This document shows positions 9,753-21,949 of a stretch of 64,000 bases of DNA, piece by piece. Each line of letters begins with the position of its first letter. Within the stretch, counting starts at the first letter, position 1. Below the pieces are notes generated by a model. That model did no database searches. It had not been told where the DNA came from and saw only the letters and a program-made list of their open reading frames with translations. Origin of the DNA: AWTP1-13 sp963840075. GTDB lineage: Bacteria; Pseudomonadota; Alphaproteobacteria; Rhizobiales; Hyphomicrobiaceae. The position numbers and the translations under genes were made by a program. The DNA lies in NCBI GenBank assembly GCA_963840075.1, contig CAWIXS010000038.1, positions 16,270-80,269 of the forward strand. The letters are read 5' to 3'.

Positions 9753-10994
9753 ATGCAGCACGACGACAACCTGGCGCAGGAGCGGCCGACCTTCGTGACG
9801 CACCTGGAGTGCTCCGCGACGGGGGAGCATTACGCGGCGGATGCGGTCCACAACCTGTCGCGCGCCGGCAAGCCGCTGCTGGTGCGCTACGACCTCGCCG
9901 GCGTCCGCAACGCCCTCACCAAAGCCGCTCTCGCCGCGCGGCCGCCCGACCTCTGGCGCTATCGCGAGCTCCTACCGGTGCGCAAGGCCGAGGACGTAGT
10001 GAGCCTGGGCGAGGCGCTGACCCCGCTCGTGCGCCTGCCCAGGATCGCGGCCGAGCTCGGCTGCGGCGAGATCCTGGTGAAGGACGAGGGACGGCTGCCG
10101 ACCGGCTCGTTCAAGGCGCGCGGGCTGGCGCTGGCCGTCTCCATGGCCAAGGCGCTCGGCATCCGGCACATGGCGATGCCGACCAACGGCAACGCTGGCG
10201 CGGCGCTCGCGGCCTACGCCAGCCGCGCCGGCATCAGGACCACCGTCTTCTGTCCGGACGACACGCCCGAGGTCAACGTCAGCGAGATCGAGCTGCAGGG
10301 GGCCACCGTCTACCGCGTCAACGGCCTGATCGACGATTGCGGCAGGATCGTCGGCGAGGGCAAGGCCAGCGCCGGCTGGTTCGACACCTCCACGCTGAAG
10401 GAGCCCTATCGCATCGAGGGCAAGAAGACGATGGGGCTGGAGCTCGCCGAGCAGCTCGGCTGGGACGTGCCCGACGTGATCTTCTATCCCACCGGCGGCG
10501 GCACCGGCCTCATCGGCATGTGGAAGGCGTTTGCCGAGCTCGAGGCGATCGGCTTCATCGGCCCCAGGCGTCCGCGCATGGTGGCGGTGCAGGCCGCTGG
10601 CTGCGCCCCGATGGTGCGCGCCTTCGAGGCGGGCGTGGAGCACGCCCCGCGCTGGGAGAACGCGGCGACCATCGCGAGCGGCATCCGCGTGCCCGCCGCG
10701 GTCGGCGATTTCCTGATCCTGCGCGCCGTGCGCGAGAGCGGCGGCTTCGCCATCGCGGTCGAGGACGAGGCGATCTCGTCCGCCCTCGACGAGGTCGCGC
10801 GCACCGAGGGCTTCCTGATGTGCCCCGAGGGGGCCGCCACCTACGCGGCCTTGAAGCAGAGCCTTGCCGACGGTCGCGTCGGCAAGGAAGAGCGCGCCGT
10901 CCTCTTCAACTGCGCCACCGGCCTCAAGTATCCGCTCCCGCCGGTCACCCGCACCCTCGACCGCACCAGGCCCATCGACTTCGCCGCGCTGTAG
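9753..10994 (+). CDS. thrC: Threonine synthase (PLP-dependent)
   Basis: 413 residues, fold type II PLP enzyme. The Schiff-base lysine is in PTGSFKARG (about Lys121). The phosphate-binding loop is seen as TGGGTGLIGMWKAF, and TNGNAG supports the assignment. The N-terminus carries the short threonine-synthase-like zone (VTHLECSATGEHYAAD). It would form threonine from O-phosphohomoserine, but the same subfamily includes cysteate synthase-like enzymes and some alphaproteobacteria have two paralogs, so the substrate is not certain. It is a single gene between grxD and the helicase, with no hom or thrB in the window. Confidence 0.85.
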   Translation: MQHDDNLAQERPTFVTHLECSATGEHYAADAVHNLSRAGKPLLVRYDLAGVRNALTKAALAARPPDLWRYRELLPVRKAEDVVSLGEALTPLVRLPRIAAELGCGEILVKDEGRLPTGSFKARGLALAVSMAKALGIRHMAMPTNGNAGAALAAYASRAGIRTTVFCPDDTPEVNVSEIELQGATVYRVNGLIDDCGRIVGEGKASAGWFDTSTLKEPYRIEGKKTMGLELAEQLGWDVPDVIFYPTGGGTGLIGMWKAFAELEAIGFIGPRRPRMVAVQAAGCAPMVRAFEAGVEHAPRWENAATIASGIRVPAAVGDFLILRAVRESGGFAIAVEDEAISSALDEVARTEGFLMCPEGAATYAALKQSLADGRVGKEERAVLFNCATGLKYPLPPVTRTLDRTRPIDFAAL

Positions 10995-11139
10995 CTGGCA
11001 CCCGTCATCCCGGAAGCCGAGCCGCAGGCGAGGCTGTCCGGGACCTCGCGCAGCGAGTCGCGTCTTCGCTTGTGGAGACGTCACGCGGATCGGTCCTAGC
11101 TCGTTGACGCGCCTCTCCGGCGCAACCTACCGTCCCCGC

Positions 11140-13671
11140 ATGCACCGAGATTCGCACGCGACAGCCGGGCCGAAACAGCCCGCACAGGAATCGGTCAAGC
11201 GCAAGGCCGCGCGCAAGCCAAACCCACGGTACGCCGGCGCCGTGCTCGACCGGCCGCCGGCGCCGCAGGGCTGGCGCACCTCCGACGTGGAGGAGATCGA
11301 GCTGCGCCGCTGGCGCGGGCGGACGGAGATCACCGTCGTCGAGGCGCTCGAGACCGGGCAGCCGATGTTCGGCACGTTCCGCGTGCGCTCCGACGCCGGG
11401 AGCGCCTACGAGGTGGAAATCCGCAGCCTCGCTCAGCCCGCCAACTCCTGCGGCTGCATCGACCACCGCGTGAACGGGCTCGGCACCTGCAAGCACATCG
11501 AAGGCACACTCGACGCCCTGTGCCGGCGCGGCCCGAAGGCGTTCCGCGACGGCACTGCTATGGGAAGCCCGCGCGTGGAGATTTTTCTCGACCGGCGGGA
11601 GACACCGCGCCCGGCGCTCGCCTGGCCGACCAGTGGCAGCGGCCTACGGACCGTGCGCGAGTGGCTCGGGCCCTACCTTGCGCCCGATGGCACCCTCGAC
11701 CAGGACCCCGAGAAAATCGCCGCGCTCGTCGCCGCGTGGGCAAAGGCCCCGGCGCTGGTGCGGCGGCGTCTGCGGATCTCGCGGCATTTCGGGCCGTGGC
11801 TGGAGCGCGAACGGCGCCGCGTCTCGCGCGAGGCGGCGCGCGCCGCGTTCCTCGCCGAGGTCGAAAGCGGAAAGGCGAGCTTCGACCTCGTGAAGTCGCC
11901 GCTGCTGCCCTACCAGCGCGACGGCATGCTGCACCTGGCCTTCGGCGGGCGCGCGCTGCTGGCCGACGAGATGGGCCTCGGCAAGACCGTGCAGGCGATC
12001 GCCGCCTGCGAGCTGCTGGCCCGGCGCAAGGGCATAGCCCGCGTGCTGGTAGTGTGCCCGGCCTCGCTCAAGGCCGAATGGGAGGAGCAGATCGCCCGCT
12101 TCACCGACCGCACCGCCAGACCCATCTTCGGCCCGCGCCCGCACCGTCTCGCCGCCTATCGCGAGCCGGCCTTCTTCAACATCGTCAACTACGAGCAGGT
12201 GCTCTCCGACGCCGACGATATCAACGCCACGCTGGCCCCCGACGTGGTCGTCCTCGATGAAGCGCAGCGCATCAAGAACTGGCACACCAAGACGGCGCGG
12301 CGCGTCAAGCAGCTGCGCGCGCCATATGCGTTCGTTCTGACCGGCACGCCAGTCGAGAACCGCATCGACGAGCTCTACTCCATCGTCCAGTACCTCGACC
12401 CGGAGCTCATCGGGCCGCTGTTCCGCTTCAACCGCGACTTCTATCAGCTCGACGAGCGCGGCCGGCCCGTCGACTACCAGAACCTCGCCGAGCTGCGCCG
12501 CCGCGTGGCGCCGGTGATGCTGCGGCGGCGCAAGGCGGACGTGGAGACCGAGCTGCCCGGCCGCACCGTGAAGAACTACTTCGTGGGCATGGCCGCCGAG
12601 CAGCGCCTCCGCTACGACGAATACAGCAAGATGGCGGCGCGTCTGATCTGCCTGGCGCAGAAGCGGCCGCTGCGTCCGGAGGAGTTCGAGCGGCTGATGG
12701 TCTATCTCGCCTGCATGCGCATGATCTGCGACACGCCGGCGATCCTCGACCCGACCTGCCGCATCAGCCCGAAGCTCGAGGAGCTGGAGCGCGTGCTCTC
12801 CGACCTCCTGGAGGAGCCGGGCCGCAAGGTGATCGTGTTCTCCGAGTGGGAGCGCATGCTGCAGCTGGTGCGCGAGCGGGCAGGTGAGATGGGGATCGAG
12901 GTGGCCTGGCATACCGGGTCGGTGCCGCAGCAGCGCCGGCGCGCCGAGATAACGCGCTTCAAGGAGGACCCGGCCTGCCGCCTGTTCCTGTCGACCGACT
13001 CGGGCAGCGTCGGCCTCAACCTGCAGGTGGCGAGCGCGGTGGTGAACGTCGACCTGCCGTGGAACCCGGCCAAGCTCGAGCAGCGCATCGCCCGCGCCTG
13101 GCGCAAGAACCAGACGCGCTCGGTGTCGGTCGTGAATCTGGTGTGCGAGGAGTCGATCGAGCACGGCATCATGCATCTGCTGGGCGCCAAGCAGGCGCTG
13201 GCCGACGGCGTGCTCGACGGCCGCGGCGATCTCGACAAGCTCACCATGCCGTCCGGCCGCGGCGCCATGATCGAGCGCATGAAGGCGGCCCTGCAGGCGG
13301 CCGAGACGGCCCGCATCGTCCCTGCCGACGAGGCCATCGCCGCGGAGCTGCAGCGCCGCCACGGCGAGCGCGCGCTGCTGGTGGAGGCGCGCCAGCGCGG
13401 CGACGGCGGCGTCTCCATGCTGGCGGTGCTGGACCTGGAGCGCGACGCCCTGGCGGCGGAGGCCGAGCGGCTGGCGGCGGCGATGGCGGAGGGCGCGCCG
13501 GCGGTGGAGGTGATCGACCGCGCGACCTGGGCCTGCGTTGAACGCCTGCAGGCGATCGGCATGCTGCAGCGCGTTGATGGGCCGTCGCGCGTGCTGCATC
13601 GCGCCGCCGCGTTGGCCGAGGCCGGGGCTGGGGGCGCGGCCGTTGAAGCGGCGCCACCTCTCGCGGCGTGA
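11140..13671 (+). CDS. SWIM-domain SNF2/RapA-like helicase
   Basis: 843 residues from the ATG at 11140. Residues about 100-120 form a SWIM-type zinc motif (NSCGCIDHRV, then TCKHIEG), usually a DNA- or protein-binding module. The SNF2 ATPase follows: motif I DEMGLGKT near 275, motif II DEAQ near 372, motif III-like LTGTPVENRIDEL, and in the C-terminal lobe STDSGSVGLNLQ and the arginine-finger region NPAKLEQRIARAWRKNQT. The last 150 residues are Ala/Glu-rich. SWIM plus SNF2 proteins are thought to remodel protein-DNA complexes such as RNA polymerase; this one is a stand-alone gene. The role is inferred from family. Confidence 0.9.
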   Translation: MHRDSHATAGPKQPAQESVKRKAARKPNPRYAGAVLDRPPAPQGWRTSDVEEIELRRWRGRTEITVVEALETGQPMFGTFRVRSDAGSAYEVEIRSLAQPANSCGCIDHRVNGLGTCKHIEGTLDALCRRGPKAFRDGTAMGSPRVEIFLDRRETPRPALAWPTSGSGLRTVREWLGPYLAPDGTLDQDPEKIAALVAAWAKAPALVRRRLRISRHFGPWLERERRRVSREAARAAFLAEVESGKASFDLVKSPLLPYQRDGMLHLAFGGRALLADEMGLGKTVQAIAACELLARRKGIARVLVVCPASLKAEWEEQIARFTDRTARPIFGPRPHRLAAYREPAFFNIVNYEQVLSDADDINATLAPDVVVLDEAQRIKNWHTKTARRVKQLRAPYAFVLTGTPVENRIDELYSIVQYLDPELIGPLFRFNRDFYQLDERGRPVDYQNLAELRRRVAPVMLRRRKADVETELPGRTVKNYFVGMAAEQRLRYDEYSKMAARLICLAQKRPLRPEEFERLMVYLACMRMICDTPAILDPTCRISPKLEELERVLSDLLEEPGRKVIVFSEWERMLQLVRERAGEMGIEVAWHTGSVPQQRRRAEITRFKEDPACRLFLSTDSGSVGLNLQVASAVVNVDLPWNPAKLEQRIARAWRKNQTRSVSVVNLVCEESIEHGIMHLLGAKQALADGVLDGRGDLDKLTMPSGRGAMIERMKAALQAAETARIVPADEAIAAELQRRHGERALLVEARQRGDGGVSMLAVLDLERDALAAEAERLAAAMAEGAPAVEVIDRATWACVERLQAIGMLQRVDGPSRVLHRAAALAEAGAGGAAVEAAPPLAA

Positions 13672-13771
13672 CCGCAGGCTCGTGAACCACGTCACACGGT
13701 CACCTCCGCGCGCGTGGCAGGGTCTCTCTCTCCGCGACCGTCCAGAGTTCGCACGGCGAACCCCTTCGCTC

Positions 13772-14334
13772 CTACAGTTGATCCTCGAACGAGCGAAGCG
13801 CCTCGGCCGTCAACGGCAGTGCGCCGTGGGCGAGGCCCAAGAGATAATCGGACGGTGCCATGGACGGGTTGACGAGCCGGATGCGCGCAGCAGCCGCGAC
13901 AACAGGAGCTGGATCGGCAGTGCTGGCAGTGGACAGGAAGGCATCGGGGTGCATGCCGACCAGCTGATGCGGAGCGAGCGCTTCAGCCGGGAAATGCGCC
14001 AGATTGCAGGTGAGGATCTGCTGGCAACCACCTTTGATGGCGGCCTCCAGGATATGGCGATCGTTGGCGTCCGGAAGCTCCAGGGCAGGGATGATGGGCT
14101 CATAGTCCGCAACCATGGCATCTGGAAGGCCTTGATGAGGAGCTCACGTGTGCGATGAATGCGCAGCGAATCGAGGTCCGGCCGGCTTCTGGCAAGGGCG
14201 GCAGTCCACTCATCGTGAACCGCCACGGACCAGCGGAGGTTGATCGCTTTGGCGACGGCAAGCTCGACGAGGAGGTCACGCACCGCCGCGGCGTAGACGA
14301 CGTTCGCGTCGGTGAATGCGACGGGGCGCGACAT
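13772..14334 (-). pseudogene. PIN-domain (VapC-like) toxin with frameshift
   Basis: The N-terminal half (MSRPVAFTDANVVYAAAVRD, with the first catalytic Asp) runs from 14334. It goes out of frame at about 14112 and the second half continues as YEPIIPALELPDANDRHILEAAI and LTCNLAHFPAEAL to the stop at 13772. Adding one C at ttcca (giving Phe-Pro) rejoins the halves into a 187-residue PIN protein. The conserved acidic residues of PIN RNases (DxN near the start, DANDRHIL, then TCNLAHF) are all present, so the protein may be intact in the cell. It lies 10 bases downstream of its probable antitoxin gene. Confidence 0.8.
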
Positions 14335-14344
14335 ACGGGAAGGT

Positions 14345-14797
14345 TCACTTCGAACGTCTACGCTCGGGCATGTGGGGGGCCATCTCGTAAAGGCCCGTCT
14401 CTTGGCTGAGGCGTGTCAGCCCGTTGAGAGCAGCGTCGGAGTGCGCTCGCTGCTTGAGGTCGTAGGCGATGACCGCCGCGTTCGGAATGCGCCGATGGCT
14501 GCCGACCAGTCGGAAGGGCAGGGTGCCGTCGTCCATGAGCTTGGCGACGGTGCCGCGGGAGACGTTGAGGAAGTCGGCCGCTTCATTTGGGGTCATCTCT
14601 CCTTCCCGAGAGATGAGAGACACAGGGTTGCCCGCGGCATAGGAGGCGAGGATCTCGCGCAGCATGGCCGTGATCGGCTCGGGAAGGGGAGTGCGGACCC
14701 CATGGAGCCTGAGTTGCCCGGCGGGGAGCTCGGTGGCGATGGCTCGCGCAGCCGCTGCCGTCTTTGGATCGGGCCATCGGGTTCCGAATTCAGCCAT
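14345..14797 (-). CDS. Excisionase/HTH-17 family antitoxin
   Basis: 150 residues from the ATG at 14797 (an alternative ATG lies at 14824). The central segment MTPNEAADFLNVSRGTVAKLMDDGTLPFRLVGSHRRI is a winged-helix excisionase-type DNA-binding domain. The first 70 residues (including PLPEPITAMLREILASYAAG) are helical. Proteins of this kind preceding a PIN toxin form toxin-antitoxin pairs, with the antitoxin binding its own promoter. The PIN gene follows after 10 bases. Three direct repeats 35-95 bases upstream (14832-14890) may be its operator. Confidence 0.85.
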   Translation of the reverse strand: MAEFGTRWPDPKTAAAARAIATELPAGQLRLHGVRTPLPEPITAMLREILASYAAGNPVSLISREGEMTPNEAADFLNVSRGTVAKLMDDGTLPFRLVGSHRRIPNAAVIAYDLKQRAHSDAALNGLTRLSQETGLYEMAPHMPERRRSK

Positions 14798-14831
14798 GGC
14801 AGCGCTCTTCTGGCTGGAGAACACGGGTCAA

Positions 14832-14890
14832 TATGGGTCTCATCTGCCGTAATTGCAATATCTGTCACATCTTCTATATCTGTCTCATTT
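14832..14890. promoter_or_regulatory. Three direct repeats upstream of the antitoxin gene
   Basis: TATGGGTCTCATCT at 14832, TATCTGTCACATCT at 14859 and TATCTGTCTCATTT at 14877 share the pattern TATSTGTCTCATNT with starts 27 and 18 bases apart. They lie in an AT-rich patch between the antitoxin start (14797) and dusA. An autoregulatory operator is an inference. Confidence 0.45.
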
Positions 14891-14971
14891 GCTTCGTCCC
14901 TTGACGGCAGCAATGCGGTGCCGGAGGAGGGGCCATCATGGGGAATGAGCTCGCTTGCCAGCCGGACGATC

Positions 14972-15973
14972 ATGGAAGAAGTCGCGCACAAGTTCTGCGT
15001 CGCCCCGATGATGGACTGGACGGACCGGCACTGCCGGTTCTTCCACCGTCTCCTGAGCGCGCGGGCGCTGCTCTACACCGAGATGGTGGCGGCGGAGGCC
15101 ATCCTCCACGGCGATCGCGACCGGCTCATCGCCTTCAGCCCCGAGGAGCATCCCGTGGCGCTGCAGCTGGGCGGCAGCAACCCCGCCAGGCTCGCCGAGG
15201 CCGCCGCCGTCGGCGCCGACTGGGGCTACGACGAGATCAACCTCAACGTCGGCTGCCCCTCGGACCGGGTGCAGGAGGGGCGCTTCGGCGCCTGCCTGAT
15301 GGCGGAGCCGGGGCTGGTGGCGGACAGCGTCGCCGCCATGCGCGCCAGGGTCACCGTGCCCGTCACCGTGAAATGCCGCATCGGCATCGACGAGCAGGAC
15401 AGCGAGGCCGATCTCGCGCGGTTCGTCTCGACGGTCGCGGCTGCGGGCTGCCGCACGTTCATCGTGCACGCCCGCAAGGCGTGGCTCGCGGGCCTGTCGC
15501 CCAAGGCGAACCGCGAGATCCCGCCGCTCGACTACGGCCGCGTCTACCGCCTCAAGGCGGCACACCCCGAGTTGGAGATCGTCCTCAACGGCGGGATCGT
15601 CTCCTTGGACGAGACAGAGGGCCACCTCGGGCAGGTCGATGGCGTGGCGCTGGGGCGGGCCGCCTATCAGAACCCCTACCTGCTGGTGGAGGTGGATCGG
15701 CGCCTCTACGGCGCGCCCGGCGCGCCGCCGTCGCGCCGCGCGGTGCTCGAGGCGCTCGTTCCCTACGCCGAGAGGCACTTGGCGGCAAGCGGGCGCCTCA
15801 ACAACATCGCCCGCCATGTCCTCGGCCTCTACCACGGCCGGCCGCGCGCGCGCGCCTTCCGGCGGCACCTCTCCGAGCGCGCCCCGCTGCCCCAGGCCGG
15901 CATCGAGGTGCTGCGCGACGCCATCCGCATCGCCGAGCGCCTCGAGGTGGAGGCGCTGGCCGCGGCGGAATAG
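14972..15973 (+). CDS. dusA: tRNA-dihydrouridine(20/20a) synthase
   Basis: 333 residues, FMN-dependent reductase that converts uridines at positions 20/20a of tRNA to dihydrouridine using NADPH. The TIM-barrel start CVAPMMDWTDRHCRFF, NLNVGCPSDRVQEGRFGACLM with the catalytic cysteine, VKCRIGID and FIVHARKAWLAGLSPK, which matches the DusA-specific signature, are all present. The start at 14972 (MEEVAHKFCVAP) gives the usual length; an in-frame ATG 27 bases upstream is possible. It is a single gene, divergent from the toxin-antitoxin pair. Confidence 0.95.
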   Translation: MEEVAHKFCVAPMMDWTDRHCRFFHRLLSARALLYTEMVAAEAILHGDRDRLIAFSPEEHPVALQLGGSNPARLAEAAAVGADWGYDEINLNVGCPSDRVQEGRFGACLMAEPGLVADSVAAMRARVTVPVTVKCRIGIDEQDSEADLARFVSTVAAAGCRTFIVHARKAWLAGLSPKANREIPPLDYGRVYRLKAAHPELEIVLNGGIVSLDETEGHLGQVDGVALGRAAYQNPYLLVEVDRRLYGAPGAPPSRRAVLEALVPYAERHLAASGRLNNIARHVLGLYHGRPRARAFRRHLSERAPLPQAGIEVLRDAIRIAERLEVEALAAAE

Positions 15974-16163
15974 GCGCACTGGCGCCGCTACGCCATCCGC
16001 CGCCAACGACGCCGTCCCAGAAATAGACGGGTTCAGGGCGTGGTAATCCTAATCCCGCTCGCGGAGCACGCCGCCCGGGGCACGGCTTCCGCGTGCCGCC
16101 GAAAACTGACACATTCACACCAGGAACGCGTGCTCGAATGCTGGCAGTCAACGGAGGAAGCCC

Positions 16164-17193
16164 ATGACAAAGGCAAGCATGACAAAGGCAAGCACGAGAA
16201 AAGCAAGCACGACGAGAGCGAGCGCGAGATGCAGCCTGCTCGCCGCCGCATTGGCCGCAGTGGCCCTCGTCCCCGGCAGCCAGGCGCTCGCCCAGGCGGC
16301 CTTCCCGCCGCCGCCGCCCAAGGTCAGCCCCGCCGCCGGCGTCACCGACATGCACGTGCACTCGCATCCCGACGTATTCGGCCGCAACCTCGACGACATC
16401 GACGTGGCCCAGATCGCCAAGGCGCGCGGCATGCGCGGCATCGTGCTCAAGAACCACGTGGCCGAGACGGCGAGCCGCGCCGCGCTCGTCACCAAGGTGG
16501 TGCCGGGCATCGAGGTGTTCGGCGGCGTCGTTCTGAACAAGGCGGTGGGCGGCATCAACCCCGATGCGGTCGAGTGGATGCACCGCACGTTCGGCGGCCG
16601 CGGCAAGGTCGTGTGGCTGCCGACCTTCGAGTCCGACAAGCACGTGAAGACCTTCGGCAAGCCCGACGCGGTGGGCCTCACGGTGGCGCCGGGCGGGCAG
16701 GTATCGCCGCAGATGGAGGCGATCCTGAAGATCATCGCGCGCGAGAACCTGGTGCTGGGCACCGGCCACATCCATCCCGAGGAGATCCTCGCCGTCGTGA
16801 AGCGGGCGCGCGAGCTGGGCGTCAAGAGCATCCTCGTCAACCACGCGCTCACCAACGTGCCCGGCCTCAGCATGGCGCAGGCCAAGCAGGTCACCGGCAT
16901 GGGCGCGATGATCGAGATGTGCTTCCTGCAGTTCCAGGCCGGCCCCAATGCGCCGCTGCCGTTCCTCGTGCACTGGACGCAGATCAACGCCAAGCACGTG
17001 GCCCAGGCGGTGAAGGAGCTGGGCGCCGGCAGCGTGCTGATCTCCTCCGATCTCGGCCAGAGCGGCAACATGGTGCATCCGGACGGCCTCGAGGCCGCGA
17101 TCGGCGGCGATGAAGAAGGAGGGCATCTCGGATGCCGACATCGACACCATGATGCGCAAGAACCCGGCGAAGCTGCTCGGGCTTGCGGGGTGA
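16164..17193 (+). CDS. DUF6282-type amidohydrolase-like exported protein, with apparent frameshift
   Basis: The first 16 residues contain tandem MTKAS-like repeats (15-base DNA repeats), then a signal peptide (SLLAAALAAVALVPGSQALA). The mature part begins TDMHVHSHPDVFGR, an HxH metal-binding start like metal-dependent hydrolases, with later GTGHIHPEE, ILVNHAL and LISSDLGQ, which supply further His/Asp ligands. The frame breaks near 17100: dropping one G in atcggcggcg gives AAIAAMKKEG and then DIDTMMRKNPAKLLGL, ending at 17193. Total length is about 342 residues. It resembles DUF6282 proteins; substrate unknown. The frameshift is probably an indel error. Confidence 0.75.
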
Positions 17194-17200
17194 GGCGACG

Positions 17201-17229
17201 ATGGGTCAGACCCTGCGGGTCTGACCCCG
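17201..17229. repeat. GTCAGACCCTGCGGGTCTGAC palindrome
   Basis: Perfect inverted repeat GGTCAGACCC with GGGTCTGACC separated by one to two bases. It lies between the convergent 3' ends of the DUF6282 gene and the small Cys-rich gene, where it could serve as a bidirectional terminator. The same family appears near 8172, 23830-23922 and 25803-25910. Confidence 0.75.
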
Positions 17230-17245
17230 GCTCCGGTGACCCATG

Positions 17246-17494
17246 TCAGCGCCAGCACTGCGCCGTCCGGCTCCGGCATCCCCTGCTGCAGTAGAAGCCG
17301 TAGCCGACGCTGTGCCCCTTGCCGGAGCAGCGCGACCAGCAGCGCTGGCACCTGCTGACGCAGTCGTCCTGGTCGGGGCACTTCGTGCAGGCCTGCACGC
17401 ACCCCGATCCTGCCTTTTTCGACTGGGCGACAACCGGAGGGCCCGCCAGCATCACGGCGGCCAGTGCGATAGGGACCAGAATTCTCCCGAGCAT
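17246..17494 (-). CDS. Small secreted cysteine-rich protein
   Basis: 82 residues from the ATG at 17494, which has an excellent GGAGG site eight bases upstream; an ATG at 17509 is less likely. Residues 1-22 form a signal peptide (MLGRILVPIALAAVMLAG). The mature 55 residues hold about ten cysteines (CVQACTKCPDQDDC, CQRCWSRCSG, FYCSRGCRSRTAQC), which suggests a disulfide-rich fold in the periplasm or outside. No family is recognised. It is convergent with the DUF6282 gene, with the palindrome at 17201-17229 between them. Confidence 0.7.
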   Translation of the reverse strand: MLGRILVPIALAAVMLAGPPVVAQSKKAGSGCVQACTKCPDQDDCVSRCQRCWSRCSGKGHSVGYGFYCSRGCRSRTAQCWR

Positions 17495-17629
17495 GTGCCG
17501 TACCTCCAAAAAGAAAGAAACGTCCCATCCGGGACCCCAAAAAGGCGATCTCGACGTTATGCTGCCCCTCCATGCTCAATGCAAAGGACTTGCCGCGGCC
17601 GGCTGAGCTATTGGCCGGAGAGGTCATCG

Positions 17630-18909
<1,280 letters not shown>

Positions 18910-18985
18910 ATGCGCGCCCGGGGGCCGGCGATCCCTCCTAGCTAGGGCGGCGGCAAAGGATCCAGCGGGAAAATGCATTAACTCC

Positions 18986-19918
18986 ATGCCCATGACCCCA
19001 CCACGCCCCATCCTGATCGCCGGGCCCACCGCCAGCGGCAAGTCGGGGTTGGCGCTGGCGCTGGCGGAGCGGCTCGGCGGCACCGTCGTCAACGCCGACA
19101 GCATGCAGGTCTACCGCGAGCTCGCCATCCTCACCGCGCGGCCGACGCCCCAGGATGAGGCACGCGTGCCGCATGCGCTCTACGGCTGCGTCAGCGGGGC
19201 GGAGGCCTATTCGGCGGGGCGCTATGCCGCCGATGCCGCGCTGGCCATCGCGGAGGCCCGGGCGCAGGGCCGCGTGCCCATTGTCGTCGGCGGGACGGGC
19301 CTCTACTTCAAGGCGCTGCTGGAGGGGCTCTCCCCGGTCCCCGCCGCCGACCCCGAGGTGCGCGCCTTCTGGCGGGCCGAGGCGATCCGCCGCCCGGCCG
19401 CCGAGTTGCATGCCCTGCTCGCAGAGCGCGACCCCGAGATGGCCGGGCGCCTGACGCCGACGGACAAGCAGCGCATCGTGCGCGCCCTGGAGGTGCTGGA
19501 AAGCACCGGCAGATCGCTCGGAGAGTGGCAGCGCGAGCCCGGACAGCCGGTGCTGGCGGAAGCCGAGACCGTCCGCCTCCTGGTCATGCCCGAGCGCCAG
19601 GCGCAGGTCGCCGCCATCGAGGCCCGCTTCGATGCCATGCTGGCGGCCGGGGCGCTCGATGAGGTGCACAGCCTCCTCGCCCACGGCTTCTCCACCGAGC
19701 TGCCGATCATGCGGGCGCTGGGCGTTGCGCCGCTCGCCGCCCACCTCGCAGGGACGCTCGCCCTCGGCGGAGCCGTGCGGATCGCCAAGGCGGACACCCG
19801 CAAGTACGCCAAACGGCAGCTCACATGGCTGCGACGCAATATGATTGCGTGGAAAGTGATAGAAAAGAAAGATATGAAAAGTATCGATGGCATAGACTTA
19901 TCGTTTATTGATTTCTGA
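18986..19918 (+). CDS. miaA: tRNA dimethylallyltransferase
   Basis: 310 residues. It transfers a dimethylallyl group to A37 of tRNAs that read codons starting with U. The P-loop GPTASGKSGLAL is at the N-terminus, followed by VVNADSMQVYRELAILTARP, which binds substrate, and later VGGTGLYFKALLEG, DKQRIVRALEV and ADTRKYAKRQLTWLR. The start may be at 18986 or at the next in-frame ATG at 18992. The last 20 codons (KKDMKSIDGIDLSFIDF) are AT-rich compared with the rest. It lies 111 bases upstream of ilvB on the same strand. Confidence 0.95.
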   Translation: MPMTPPRPILIAGPTASGKSGLALALAERLGGTVVNADSMQVYRELAILTARPTPQDEARVPHALYGCVSGAEAYSAGRYAADAALAIAEARAQGRVPIVVGGTGLYFKALLEGLSPVPAADPEVRAFWRAEAIRRPAAELHALLAERDPEMAGRLTPTDKQRIVRALEVLESTGRSLGEWQREPGQPVLAEAETVRLLVMPERQAQVAAIEARFDAMLAAGALDEVHSLLAHGFSTELPIMRALGVAPLAAHLAGTLALGGAVRIAKADTRKYAKRQLTWLRRNMIAWKVIEKKDMKSIDGIDLSFIDF

Positions 19919-20029
19919 GTGTTGACCCACCAATCTGCATGCGGATATGAGCAGCAGCTGGCGCCGCACGGCCTGACCTGCCGGGGCGCGTCCTGCCCGA
20001 AATCTGCGTACAAGAGGGGAGCTTCGCCC

Positions 20030-21802
<1,773 letters not shown>

Positions 21803-21949
21803 CCTGCGGCGCGCTCCCTCCGGGAGCAGCCGAAGGGAGCCTACGCGCAGTGCGCATCTCGCCTCCGGAGACGTATCATGCAAGTGCAATGGGTCGCGGA
21901 TAGCCCGATGCGAGGAGACTCGCGAAGCCTGGGGTCAATCGACAGCACC

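Noticed and set aside
11644..13695. 683-codon minus-strand frame opposite the SNF2 gene
   Set aside because: Composition is that of an antisense shadow (Leu/Arg/His-rich, no motifs) and the plus strand encodes a clear helicase.
19919..20029. Attenuator or riboswitch before ilvB
   Set aside because: The 110-base leader has no run of branched-chain codons in a short ORF and no convincing terminator hairpin.
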